Under the pieces are notes generated by a model. The model saw only the letters and a program-made list of their open reading frames with translations, had not been told where the DNA came from and did not search any database. DNA of 64,000 nt from Bacillota bacterium (GTDB lineage Bacteria; Bacillota; Clostridia; Christensenellales; SZUA-584), in NCBI GenBank assembly GCA_023428025.1, contig JAEYZN010000019.1, positions 1 to 64,000 of the forward strand, given 5' to 3'. Shown in pieces: positions 25,901-34,771 of the stretch. Numbering within the stretch: the first letter of the stretch is position 1; the number at the start of each line of letters is the position of its first letter. The translations under genes were made by a program, and so were the position numbers.

Positions 25901-28321
25901 ATGAGATACGGATATTTTGACGACGCAAAACGGGAATATGTCATAACGACACCCAACACGCCTTTGCCCTGGATCAACTACCTGGGAAACGAGTCTTTTT
26001 TCGGGCTTATTAGCAACCTGGGCGGTGGCTACTGCTTCTACCGGGATGCGAAGCTGATGCGGCTGCTCCGCTATCGCTACAACAATGTCCCTGCCGATAT
26101 TGGCGGCCGGTTTTACTATATCAAGGAACGGGGCAAGGCGGCGTGGAGCCCCGCGTTTCATCCCTGCGATACACCGCTGGACTCGTACAAATGCCGCCAC
26201 GGTCTGGGCTATACCGTGTTTGAGAGCGAGAAGGAGGGGCTGTCTTCAGCGCTCACCTGCTTTGTGCCCATCGGCGAAAACTGTGAGATCCACCTGCTGA
26301 CGCTATCCAATACGTCCGATTCGGACAAAAGCGTGACGCTGTACGGCGCGGTGGAATGGTGCCTGTGGAACGCGATGGACGATGCGGCCAACTTCCAGCG
26401 CAACCTCAACATCGGTGAGGTGGAGGTGGAAGGCAGCGTTGTTTATCACAAAACAGAATACCGCGAGCGGCGCAGGCATTACGCTTACTATGGCGTGGGC
26501 GAAGATATTTCGGGCTTTGACACAAACAGGGATGCTTTTCTCGGGCCCTTGCGCGGCTGGCAGAACCCCGTCGCGGTGGAGAAAGGCGCCTGCTCGGGCA
26601 GCGTTGCGCACGGATGGTCGCCCATTGCCGCGCTGCAGCTTGAGGTATCGCTCAAGGCCGGAGACAAGAAGACTTATGTATTCGTGCTGGGATATGGTGA
26701 AAACCCACAGGAAAAGAAGTTCATATCGCCGGGCGTTATCCGTAAAGACGACGCCAGCCGCGTGATGGCAAAATTCCGCGATCCCGCGGCGGCAGAGTCC
26801 GCACTCTCGGCGTTGGTGGCCTACTGGGATGAGCTGCTGGCGCGCTATCAGGTGCGCAGCGGGGATGAAAAGCTGGACCGTATGGTGAACATATGGAACC
26901 AGTACCAGTGCATGACGACGTTCAACCTGAGCCGCTCGGCCAGCTATTTCGAAAGCGGCACAGGGCGCGGCATTGGCTTTCGGGACAGCTGCCAGGACCT
27001 GCTGGGCTTTGTGCACCTCATACCCGAACGCGCGAGGGAGCGCATTATCGACCTCGCGTCGGTGCAATGGGAGGACGGCAGTACCTATCATCAGTATCAG
27101 CCGCTCACCAAGCGCGGCAACAATGATGTGGGCGGCGGTTTCAACGACGACCCACTGTGGCTGGTGGCCTGCACATACGCTTATATCGCGGAGAGTGGAG
27201 ATTATTCGATACTGGATGAGCCGGTCCCGTTTGACAATGCGCCGGACAGCGAGCGCCCGCTGATGGAGCATTTAAGGCGCAGCATCCGTTTCAGCATGAA
27301 TAATCGTGGACCGCACGGACTGCCGCTGATAGGCCGCGCAGACTGGAACGACTGCCTGAATCTCAACTGTTTCAGCACCGAGCCAGGTGAAAGTTTCCAG
27401 ACCTGCGGCAACTTTGAAGGCGGCGTGGCTGAGAGCGTTTTTATCGCAGCGATGTTTGTGCTGTATGGCGGAAGATATGCCGAGCTTTGCGGTCGGCTGG
27501 GCCTCGCGGATGAAGCCAAAGACGTTTTGGGCGCCGTGGCTGATATGGTGGGCACTGTGGACTCGTATGGCTGGGATGGGAAATGGTTCAAGCGCGCGTA
27601 TGACGCGACAGGGCAGCCGGTGGGCAGCCATATGTGCGAGGAAGGAAAGATATTCATTGAGCCGCAGGGCTTTTGTGTGATGGCGGGTATCGGGTTGGAG
27701 GACGGAAGGGCAACGATGGCGCTGGACTCCGCGCGGGAGCATCTGCTGAGTGAATATGGAATGGAGCTTGTTGCCCCCTGCTATACGACCTACCACAAGG
27801 AGCTGGGTGAGATATCCAGCTATCCGCAGGGATACAAGGAAAACGGATCGGTGTTCAGCCACAACAACCCGTGGGTGAGCATTGCGGAGACGGTGGTCGG
27901 GCGCGCAGACGAGGCGTTTGACATTTATCGCCGCATATCTCCGGCGTATCTTGAAGACAAGAGCGAGATCCACCGCAGCGAGCCGTATGCGTACGCGCAG
28001 ACCATCGCGGCGCGCGCGTCCTTCAACGAGGGTGAAGCGAAAAACAGCTGGCTGACGGGCACCGCGGCCTGGGCGTTCGTCAACGTCAGTCAGGCGATTC
28101 TGGGTGTCATGCCGATGCTGGATGGACTGCGCATCAAACCGTGCCTGCCGGGCCACATTGACATGTGCAGAATCATACGGGAGTACAGGGGCGCTGTCTA
28201 TCGGATCGACATCAGGCATACAGGCGCATATTCGCTCACAGTCAATGGTGCAAAGATCGACGGTGATTTGATTCCGGCAGACGAGGCTCGACAAGAATAC
28301 ATCGTGGAGGTGACGGTATGA
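25901..28321 (+). CDS. Cellobiose phosphorylase (GH94)
   Basis: This 806-residue enzyme performs reversible phosphorolysis of cellobiose to glucose 1-phosphate and glucose in the cytoplasm, saving one ATP per disaccharide. It follows the characterised Cellvibrio (Cellulomonas) gilvus enzyme closely along its length: MRYGYFDDAKREYVITTPNT, RNLNIGEVEVEG, EKLDRMVNIWNQYQCMTTFN, GFRDSCQDLLGFVHLIPERARERI, and the catalytic acid D481 in GRADWNDCLNLNC. The C-terminal GEAKNSWLTGTAAW is also conserved. The ATG at 25901 gives the family N-terminus; an in-frame ATG at 25847 lies within the GH3 gene. The stop overlaps the GH1 start (ATGA). Confidence 0.95.
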   Translation: MRYGYFDDAKREYVITTPNTPLPWINYLGNESFFGLISNLGGGYCFYRDAKLMRLLRYRYNNVPADIGGRFYYIKERGKAAWSPAFHPCDTPLDSYKCRHGLGYTVFESEKEGLSSALTCFVPIGENCEIHLLTLSNTSDSDKSVTLYGAVEWCLWNAMDDAANFQRNLNIGEVEVEGSVVYHKTEYRERRRHYAYYGVGEDISGFDTNRDAFLGPLRGWQNPVAVEKGACSGSVAHGWSPIAALQLEVSLKAGDKKTYVFVLGYGENPQEKKFISPGVIRKDDASRVMAKFRDPAAAESALSALVAYWDELLARYQVRSGDEKLDRMVNIWNQYQCMTTFNLSRSASYFESGTGRGIGFRDSCQDLLGFVHLIPERARERIIDLASVQWEDGSTYHQYQPLTKRGNNDVGGGFNDDPLWLVACTYAYIAESGDYSILDEPVPFDNAPDSERPLMEHLRRSIRFSMNNRGPHGLPLIGRADWNDCLNLNCFSTEPGESFQTCGNFEGGVAESVFIAAMFVLYGGRYAELCGRLGLADEAKDVLGAVADMVGTVDSYGWDGKWFKRAYDATGQPVGSHMCEEGKIFIEPQGFCVMAGIGLEDGRATMALDSAREHLLSEYGMELVAPCYTTYHKELGEISSYPQGYKENGSVFSHNNPWVSIAETVVGRADEAFDIYRRISPAYLEDKSEIHRSEPYAYAQTIAARASFNEGEAKNSWLTGTAAWAFVNVSQAILGVMPMLDGLRIKPCLPGHIDMCRIIREYRGAVYRIDIRHTGAYSLTVNGAKIDGDLIPADEARQEYIVEVTV

Positions 28322-29667
28322 GCGAGTTTCCCAAAAGTTTTGTCTGGGGTGCGGCCTGTGCGGCGTACCAGTGCGAAGGCGCCTGGAATGCCGACGGAAA
28401 GGGCAGCAGCATCTGGGATGATTTTTGTCACGATTCCGGCAAAGGACATGTGGTGAACGATGACACGGGCGATACGGCGTGCGATTCGTACCACCGTTAT
28501 CCCGAGGACATCGCGCTTATGAAGCAGATCGGCATTAAAGTCTACCGCTTTTCGATAAACTGGCCGCGGGTGATCCCGGATGGAACGGGGCCGGTCAATC
28601 AGGCGGGCTTGTGCTATTACGACCGGCTGATTGATATGCTGCTGGAGAACGGCATCGAACCCTGGGTGACGCTGTACCATTGGGACTTGCCGTCGGCATT
28701 GCAGGAAAAGGGAGGCTGGCTGAACCGCGCGACTGTGGACGCGTTCCGTGAATATGCCGAAGACATTGGCAAACGCTTTAACGGACGAGTGAAGCATTAT
28801 ATGACGGTGAATGAACCGCAGTGCGTGGCCATGCTGGGGTATGGAAACGGTGAACATGCGCCGGGTCTTAAGCTGTCGAGAGACGAGGTGCTCACGTGCT
28901 TTCATCATCTGGCGCTGGCACACGGCGTGGCAGCAAAGGCTTTGCGGGAAACCAGCCCGGAGCCTGTTGAGATCGGCGCGGTGATGACGGGCCGCCTGTG
29001 CTACACGGAGACGGACAATGCTGAAGGACGGGAAGCCGCCTACAAAGCGTCGTTCCGCCTCAGCGAAGACGATTGGATGTTCACGTTCAACATCGGGATG
29101 GACCCCATCATGTTCCACAGCTACGGCGAAAATGCGCCGCAGTTCATCAGAGATTTTGAAGCTGCGGTACCGCAGGATGATTGGGTTTTGATTGAGAAAC
29201 CCGACTTTCTGGCGGTGAACATATACAACGGAAGCCAGGTGGGGCAGGACGGAAAGCGTATCAAATGCTATCCCGGCTTCCCGTTGACAGCCTGCAAATG
29301 GCCGGTGACGCCTGAGGTGATGCACTCTGGGATGAGCCATCTGTACAGGCGGTACGGGCTGCCCATCTATATCACCGAGAACGGGCAAAGCTGCAATGAC
29401 CGTGTGTTTCTTGACGGCAAGGTGCATGATCCCGACCGTATCGATTTTTTAAACCGTTATCTGCTGGCGCTGAAAAAAGCCATCGACGAGGGCGTGCCGG
29501 TAAAGGGCTACCTGCATTGGAGCCTGCTTGATAACTTTGAATGGGCGGAAGGCTATGACGAACGTTTCGGATTGGTCTATGTGGACTTTGAGACACAGCG
29601 GCGGATACTGAAGGATTCGGCGGGCTGGTTCTCTAAGGTTATCCGGACGAATGGAGCGATATTGTAA
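28318..29667 (+). CDS. Glycoside hydrolase family 1 beta-glucosidase
   Basis: This 449-residue TIM-barrel enzyme has the N-terminal signature FPKSFVWGAACAAYQCEGAW, acid/base E166 in MTVNEPQ and nucleophile E354 in YITENGQS. WSLLDNFEWAEGYDERFGLVYVDF near the C-terminus is the aglycone/glycone binding block. It hydrolyses beta-glucosides (possibly also galactosides or fucosides) in the cytoplasm. ATG overlaps the GH94 stop by four bases, so translation is coupled. Together with GH94 it offers both hydrolytic and phosphorolytic routes for the same imported sugars. Confidence 0.94.
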   Translation: MSEFPKSFVWGAACAAYQCEGAWNADGKGSSIWDDFCHDSGKGHVVNDDTGDTACDSYHRYPEDIALMKQIGIKVYRFSINWPRVIPDGTGPVNQAGLCYYDRLIDMLLENGIEPWVTLYHWDLPSALQEKGGWLNRATVDAFREYAEDIGKRFNGRVKHYMTVNEPQCVAMLGYGNGEHAPGLKLSRDEVLTCFHHLALAHGVAAKALRETSPEPVEIGAVMTGRLCYTETDNAEGREAAYKASFRLSEDDWMFTFNIGMDPIMFHSYGENAPQFIRDFEAAVPQDDWVLIEKPDFLAVNIYNGSQVGQDGKRIKCYPGFPLTACKWPVTPEVMHSGMSHLYRRYGLPIYITENGQSCNDRVFLDGKVHDPDRIDFLNRYLLALKKAIDEGVPVKGYLHWSLLDNFEWAEGYDERFGLVYVDFETQRRILKDSAGWFSKVIRTNGAIL

Positions 29668-29853
29668 TTGCGGGCGTCTGCGGCGCCGGTATATATTTTC
29701 TTCTCATCTCCCTCTGATGTGCGGGTTGAAACATATCCGGACATCGGCAAAATCAAATGCTATTCAATTTATTTTGGAACAGATTCCTCCCTGTTCCATT
29801 TTCCTTATTAAAATAATGAAGCAGGTATATCTAATTTCGTCAAAATCTTTGTA

Positions 29854-29882
29854 TAGACAATTTAAGGAGATTGATATACAAT
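29854..29882 (+). promoter_or_regulatory. Putative promoter of second LacI gene
   Basis: TAGACA (29854-29859) and TACAAT (29877-29882) are spaced by 17 bases. Initiation would fall around 29889, directly before the operator palindrome. Confidence 0.55.
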
Positions 29883-29893
29883 CTAACTGCATG

Positions 29894-29909
29894 CCGAAAC
29901 CGGTTTCGG
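29894..29909. promoter_or_regulatory. Perfect 16-bp LacI-family operator palindrome
   Basis: CCGAAACCGGTTTCGG is a perfect inverted repeat with the central CCGG and flanking AAAC/GTTT typical of LacI/GalR operators. It lies 10 bases before the LacI ATG and overlaps the start of the GGGGAG ribosome site, just downstream of the predicted -10 box. Autoregulation of the 29920 repressor, and control of the genes behind it, is the simplest reading. Confidence 0.75.
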
Positions 29910-29919
29910 GGAGAAACTC

Positions 29920-30930
29920 ATGACGACTATTTATGACATTGCAAAAATATGCGGGCTGTCTCCGGCGACAGTTTCCAAGGCATTGAGCGGCGCGACAGAC
30001 GTCAGCATGGCCACGCGCCAGAAAGTCAGGGAGGCCGCCGCTCAGGTGGACTATATCCCGGACGGGCGCGCCAAGGGTTTAAGCCAGAACAGGACATGGA
30101 CGATCAGCGTGCTGTGCCAGGATGGCTCTGAGATGGGGCTGAGGCATTATCTTTTCGCGGAGATCATCGAGAGCTTTAAAAGTGTTGTTGAAAGACATGG
30201 CTATGATATCGTCTTTGTTTCCAGCCGGGTGGGGAAGATGGGCCTTTCGTATTATGGTCACTGCCGCTATCGAAAGGCGGATGGCGTCTTCATCGTCAAT
30301 ACAAATCACTCCTCCAAGGATGCGCGCGAACTGATCGAAAGCGACCTGCCCAAGATCGCCATCGACTATTCAGACCCGTACATAAACGGTGTCATGACCG
30401 ACTGCGACAAGAGCATGGCGCTGCTGTATAACCATCTTTACGATCTGGGGCACCGCAACATCGTTTACATGCACGGTGATGACAAGCATATCACAAACTT
30501 GCGCATCAAAGGCTTGGAGAAGGCGATGAAAGCCAGAGGAGAGGAATTCTCATCGGATATGCTTGTACAGTCTAAGTACTACTCGCTGAAAGGCGGATAC
30601 AGTTCCATGGCGGCGGTGCTGGGGCGCCGGGATCGGCCCACGGCCGTGATTGCCAGCGACGATTACAGCGCCGTTGGAGCGGTTAACGCGGTGCGTGACC
30701 ATGGGCTTTCGGTGCCGGAGGATATCTCCGTCGTGGGTTTCGATGGAATTGAGATTGCCCAGCTATTTTATCCGCGCCTCACGACGATCCGGCAGGACAC
30801 GACCGGCATGGGGGCGAAAGCGGCGGAAAGCCTCATCAAACAGATATTGGGCGTGAGCACAACAAAAAAGTTGGAGAACATCATACTGGAACCTTGTCTT
30901 TTAACAGGAAACAGCTGCAGGAAAATCTGA
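29920..30930 (+). CDS. LacI-family transcriptional regulator (second)
   Basis: This 336-residue repressor begins with TIYDIAKICGLSPATVSKALSG (helix-turn-helix at 3-24), hinge DYIPDGRAKGLSQNRT, then a sugar-binding-protein-like sensor domain ending with SVVGFDGIEIAQLFYPRLTTIRQDT. Its promoter carries a perfect operator palindrome, which suggests that it represses itself. The following GH3 gene begins 12 bases after its stop, so the regulator and at least that enzyme form one unit. The effector is probably a xylo- or gluco-oligosaccharide, by inference from neighbours. Confidence 0.93.
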   Translation: MTTIYDIAKICGLSPATVSKALSGATDVSMATRQKVREAAAQVDYIPDGRAKGLSQNRTWTISVLCQDGSEMGLRHYLFAEIIESFKSVVERHGYDIVFVSSRVGKMGLSYYGHCRYRKADGVFIVNTNHSSKDARELIESDLPKIAIDYSDPYINGVMTDCDKSMALLYNHLYDLGHRNIVYMHGDDKHITNLRIKGLEKAMKARGEEFSSDMLVQSKYYSLKGGYSSMAAVLGRRDRPTAVIASDDYSAVGAVNAVRDHGLSVPEDISVVGFDGIEIAQLFYPRLTTIRQDTTGMGAKAAESLIKQILGVSTTKKLENIILEPCLLTGNSCRKI

Positions 30931-30942
30931 CAGGAGAGAATT

Positions 30943-33033
30943 ATGGAAGATTACAAAAATCCTCAATTGGCCCCGCAGAAACGTGCTGATGCCCTTGCCG
31001 CACTGATGACGCTGGAGGAAAGCGCATCCCAGCTCAGATATGACGCGCCTGCAATCGGACGGCTGGGGCTGCCTGCGTATAACTGGTGGAACGAAGGACT
31101 GCATGGCGTCGCAAGAGCCGGGACAGCCACCATGTTTCCACAGGCAATCGGTCTGGCAGCCATGTTTGATGTGGAACTCATGCACGAAGTGGCGTGCGTG
31201 ATCGCCACGGAAGCGCGCGCAAAGTTTAACGCGCAGTCCCGGCATGAAGACAGGGACATCTACAAAGGGCTCACCATGTGGTCGCCCAACATCAATATAT
31301 TCCGGGACCCGCGGTGGGGACGGGGGCAGGAGACCTATGGCGAATGCCCATATCTCACGTCCCGTCTGGGCGTGGCGTTTGTGAAGGGCTTGCAGGGCGA
31401 CGGGAAATATCTGAAGACAGCGGCATGTGCCAAGCATTACGCGGGGCACAGCGGTCCGGAAGGCGTGCGGCACAGCTTCAACGCGCAGATATCCGAAAAG
31501 GACCTTGCCGAAACGTATCTGCCCGCGTTCGAAGCTTTGGTGAAAGAAGCGGGCGTAGAGGGTGTGATGGGGGCGTATAACCGCCTCAACGGCGAACCGG
31601 CCTGCGCGAGCAAATATCTGATGGGCAAGCTGAAGGAATGGGGGTTCGACGGGTATTTTGTCTCCGACTGCTGGGCAATCAGAGACTTCCACACGGGCCA
31701 CATGGTGACGGCAACGATGCCTGAATCGGCGGCGATGGCGCTAAAGGCGGGCTGCGACTGCAACTGCGGTTCGGCGTACCTGAGTCTGCTCATCGCTCAT
31801 AAGGAGGGCCTGGTCACTGAGGACGATATCACAAAAGCTGCCGTGCACCTATTCAGAACACGGGCGCGGCTGGGCCTGTTGGATGAGAAGACCGAGTATG
31901 ACCGGGTCGGTTATGAGACCGTGGGCTGCGATGACCATAAGGCGCTGTCGCTAAAATGCGCAAGAAGATCCATGGTACTGCTGAAAAACAACGGGCTGCT
32001 TCCGCTGGACAGGGCAGCCGTCAAAACCATCGGTGTGATCGGCCCCAACGCGGCCAGCATCGACGCGCTCCGCGGCAATTATTACGGCACAGCCGATGAG
32101 TGCGTCACATTCCTCCAGGGCATCAGAGACGGATTCCCCGGCCGGGTGTATTACTCCGAGGGAAGCCACTTGTTCCGCGACCGTTTGCAGCCGCTTTCAC
32201 AGCCGGGAGACGGCCTTTCGGAAGCCATGATCGTGGCGAAGCATTCGGACGTCGTGGTGCTCTGTGTTGGGCTGGACGCCACGCTGGAGGGTGAGGAAGG
32301 CGATACGGGCAACGCGTTCGCAGCCGGAGACAAACTGGATCTGCTGCTGCCCGAAAGCCAGCGTCTGCTCATTGAAAAGGTGCTTTCCGTTGGAAAGCCC
32401 ACCGTGATCGTTGTGGCCAGCGGCAGTTCGCTGAACCCTCTTGCTGATGATGCGGATGCGCTTATACAGGCGTGGTATCCCGGACAGATGGGCGGCAGGG
32501 CGCTCGCGGAAATACTGCTTGGCGATATATCGCCTTCGGGCAAGCTGCCGGTCACATTTTATGAAACTGCCGGGCTCCTGCCGCCTTTCGAGGATTACGC
32601 GATGGAAAACCGTACTTATCGGTATGCCCGCAATAACGTGCTGTATCCGTTTGGATACGGGCTCACGTATTCCCGTGTGGCTTGCAGCGGGCTCAGCTAC
32701 GACAAGGGGAGCGGCACAGCCAGTTTTACTGCGAAAAACGAGGGAGAGTCCGACACTGAAGAGGTGTTCCAGCTGTATATGCGTGACAACAAATCCGGCT
32801 GGGCGGTCCCCAACCATCAGCTGTGCGGCTTTGCGCGGGACGTTCTGCGTAAAGGGGAAGTCAAGGAGATCAGAATCGCTGTTGCGCCCTCCGCGTTCGA
32901 GGTGGTGGACGACAACGGCAGACGGTTGGTGGACAGCGACAGCTTTACGCTTTTCGCGGGAATCAGCCAGCCGGACGGATTGAGCGCCCAGTTGACGGGT
33001 TGCGTCTGTGCGCAAACGGAAATCACGCTTTAA
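30943..33033 (+). CDS. Glycoside hydrolase family 3, beta-xylosidase-type
   Basis: This 696-residue GH3 enzyme belongs to the xylosidase/arabinosidase-like branch, recognisable by YNWWNEGLHGVARAG, ATMFPQAIGLAAMFD, SPNINIFRDPRWGRGQETYGE and AKHYAGHSGPE. The nucleophile is D242 in GYFVSDCWAI. An alpha/beta sandwich domain (SMVLLKNNGLLPLDR, VGLDATLEGEEGDTGNAF) and a C-terminal beta domain follow. There is no signal peptide, so it is cytoplasmic. It differs clearly from the other GH3 gene at 23590 and probably has a different sugar preference. ACAGGAGAG lies before the ATG. Confidence 0.92.
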   Translation: MEDYKNPQLAPQKRADALAALMTLEESASQLRYDAPAIGRLGLPAYNWWNEGLHGVARAGTATMFPQAIGLAAMFDVELMHEVACVIATEARAKFNAQSRHEDRDIYKGLTMWSPNINIFRDPRWGRGQETYGECPYLTSRLGVAFVKGLQGDGKYLKTAACAKHYAGHSGPEGVRHSFNAQISEKDLAETYLPAFEALVKEAGVEGVMGAYNRLNGEPACASKYLMGKLKEWGFDGYFVSDCWAIRDFHTGHMVTATMPESAAMALKAGCDCNCGSAYLSLLIAHKEGLVTEDDITKAAVHLFRTRARLGLLDEKTEYDRVGYETVGCDDHKALSLKCARRSMVLLKNNGLLPLDRAAVKTIGVIGPNAASIDALRGNYYGTADECVTFLQGIRDGFPGRVYYSEGSHLFRDRLQPLSQPGDGLSEAMIVAKHSDVVVLCVGLDATLEGEEGDTGNAFAAGDKLDLLLPESQRLLIEKVLSVGKPTVIVVASGSSLNPLADDADALIQAWYPGQMGGRALAEILLGDISPSGKLPVTFYETAGLLPPFEDYAMENRTYRYARNNVLYPFGYGLTYSRVACSGLSYDKGSGTASFTAKNEGESDTEEVFQLYMRDNKSGWAVPNHQLCGFARDVLRKGEVKEIRIAVAPSAFEVVDDNGRRLVDSDSFTLFAGISQPDGLSAQLTGCVCAQTEITL

Positions 33034-33113
33034 TGCAACTGATATAAAACCAGGTCTCAGAATTGTGTTAATCAAGCATCATTCACATCTTTCAAAAACG
33101 GGAGGTGTGTTTA

Positions 33114-33182
33114 GTGCTTCATATACGAAACAGGAAGTATTTTTTTTACCTGCCCAAGGTCAAATTAGTCCGTTTTGGCTGA
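33114..33182 (+). CDS. Possible 22-codon leader ORF (GTG start)
   Basis: A GTG is preceded by GGGAGG at 33100-33105 with good spacing. It opens a 22-codon frame, VLHIRNRKYFFYLPKVKLVR and two more residues, ending at TGA. The peptide is basic and aromatic. Immediately after its stop comes the ribosome site of a second short frame. It may be a translated leader controlling the sugar importer, or a chance frame behind an accidental site. Confidence 0.3.
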   Translation: MLHIRNRKYFFYLPKVKLVRFG

Positions 33183-33198
33183 AAAGGAGGTAAAAACA

Positions 33199-33255
33199 AT
33201 GCGTCTAGTGGTAACGATATGCCATTTACTGCAAGTGCGTATAAACCTAAAATGA
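33199..33255 (+). CDS. Possible 18-residue leader peptide before sugar-binding protein gene
   Basis: AAGGAGG (33184-33190), one of the best ribosome sites in the window, is followed eight bases later by an ATG opening MRLVVTICHLLQVRINLK and a TGA stop. The binding-protein gene starts 34 bases further with its own AAAGGAGGA. The strength and spacing of the site suggest that the peptide is really translated. A role in attenuation or translational coupling is inferred; there is no clear run of regulatory codons. Confidence 0.4.
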   Translation: MRLVVTICHLLQVRINLK

Positions 33256-33289
33256 ATCTATCCAAAATTAAAAGGAGGATAGTCTGGTC

Positions 33290-34627
33290 ATGAAAAGAGT
33301 CATTATCTTATTGCTGGTTGTCTTGATACTCGTTCCCCTGGCCGCATGCAACCCGCAGGTACCCCCTCCTGCCGATACGGCTGAACAGAGCGAAGCACCG
33401 GCAGTGGAGCCCTCCGCTGAGGAGCCGGTGTCCGAAGAACCTGCCGAAGAGATCACGCTGACGATGTGGACGATCGCAACGGAGAGCGATTCGCACCATC
33501 AGCCTTATCTGAAGTCGATCGCGGATTACGAAGCCTCTCACCCGGGCATTAAGATCGTCATGGAGACGTTTGAAAACGAGTCTTACAAGACCAAGATCAA
33601 GGCTGCTGTGGCGGCTAACGAACTTCCGGACATTTTCTTCACCTGGAGCGGCGGCTTCTCGACATCCTTTGTGGAATCCGGCCGTGTGCTGGACGTTGAC
33701 GCCGCGTACGAGAAGTACAAAGACGCGCTGCCCAAGGCGATGCTGGGCAACCTGACATGGGACGGTAAAATCTACGGTTCCGGCTATACAATGAACGTAT
33801 CCATGCTGTTCTACAACAAGGCCATGTTCGAGAAATACAGCCTGAAAGCGCCGACCACATGGGATGAACTCATCACGGTCTGTGAAACGTTCAAGGACAA
33901 TGGCATCACACCGTTTGGCATCAGCGCGAAGGACATATGGGTGCTTGCCCAGGCTCACGACGCGTTTACCTTAAAATCCGTCGGCCCGGAAGTGCTTGCG
34001 AGCGTGCTGACCAAAGACGGAAAAAACAGCTACAATTCTGCTGCGTTCCTCGACGCGTCCACCAAGTTCACCGAACTGGTCAAGATGGGCGCTTACAGCG
34101 ACAGCGCGATCGCGCTCTCCAACGACGAAGCGTGCGCCACCTTCTATTCCGGCGAAGTCCCGATGTACATCATGGGCAGCTGGATGCCCGGCTCCATTCT
34201 GACGGATGCCGCCAATCCGGATGATTTCGGCGTGGTCCCGGTTCCCGTCCTCAACAGCGCCAACGCCGCGCTGACCGACTTCATGGGCGGCCCGTCCGAC
34301 TCGCTGATGGTGGCGGCTTCCACGGAATACCCGGAAATTGCCTCCGAAGCCATGTTCGAGATCGCCAAGGGCGTTTCCCACTATGGCTATCTGGCCGGCA
34401 CCGGCCTGCCTGCCTGGAAGATCGACTATGACGACAGTTCCGTCAATCCCATCACAAAAGAAGTCGCTTCCTTTGTGGCGGATGCAACCTCGTTCACGCT
34501 TTGGTTTGACACGCTGATGCAGGCTGAAGACGCGGGCGTGTATCTGGAGAACCTCCAGCAGCTCTATCTTGGAGACGTGACTCCCCAGCAGTTCGTTGAG
34601 AACCTGGCGGCACAGCTTGGGACCTGA
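33290..34627 (+). CDS. Sugar ABC transporter substrate-binding lipoprotein (family 1, CUT1)
   Basis: This 445-residue lipoprotein has the signal MKRVIILLLVVLILVPLAAC with C20 lipidated, a Glu/Pro linker to about 55, then the family 1 fold: LTMWTIATESDSHH, KAAVAANELPDIFFTWSGG, GKIYGSGYTMNVSMLFYNKAMFEKYSLKAPTTWDEL and YIMGSWMPGSI. It captures mono- or oligosaccharides outside the membrane for the two permeases that follow. The target is probably a plant-derived oligosaccharide such as xylobiose or cellobiose, given the adjoining GH3 enzyme. A strong hairpin in the 144-base gap behind it probably lets it be made in excess over the permeases. Confidence 0.93.
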   Translation: MKRVIILLLVVLILVPLAACNPQVPPPADTAEQSEAPAVEPSAEEPVSEEPAEEITLTMWTIATESDSHHQPYLKSIADYEASHPGIKIVMETFENESYKTKIKAAVAANELPDIFFTWSGGFSTSFVESGRVLDVDAAYEKYKDALPKAMLGNLTWDGKIYGSGYTMNVSMLFYNKAMFEKYSLKAPTTWDELITVCETFKDNGITPFGISAKDIWVLAQAHDAFTLKSVGPEVLASVLTKDGKNSYNSAAFLDASTKFTELVKMGAYSDSAIALSNDEACATFYSGEVPMYIMGSWMPGSILTDAANPDDFGVVPVPVLNSANAALTDFMGGPSDSLMVAASTEYPEIASEAMFEIAKGVSHYGYLAGTGLPAWKIDYDDSSVNPITKEVASFVADATSFTLWFDTLMQAEDAGVYLENLQQLYLGDVTPQQFVENLAAQLGT

Positions 34628-34684
34628 TTCAAGGAATAATCTGCTCCATAACACAGCCTGGCTGTAAAGCGCGGTTGGATGTCT

Positions 34685-34719
34685 GGCCCTCCGCAGGCGG
34701 CTCTGCCTGATGGAGGGCC
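34685..34719 (+). terminator. Attenuating hairpin between SBP and permease genes
   Basis: GGCCCTCC (34685-34692) pairs with GGAGGGCC (34712-34719), and CAGGC (34694-34698) with GCCTG (34705-34709), giving a long, GC-rich stem. Only a loose T-tract (CTTCAAACCGTTTTT) comes further down. Partial termination or mRNA stabilisation after the binding-protein gene is likely. Confidence 0.6.
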
Positions 34720-34771
34720 GATATCCGTCTTCAAACCGTTTTTGATATCATATCTTAAGGGGAGTGGCTGA

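Noticed and set aside
33008..33193. 61-codon frame overlapping the end of the second GH3 gene
   Set aside because: No ribosome site, begins inside the GH3 coding sequence and has no protein-like pattern. The two shorter frames in this gap, with real ribosome sites, are preferred.
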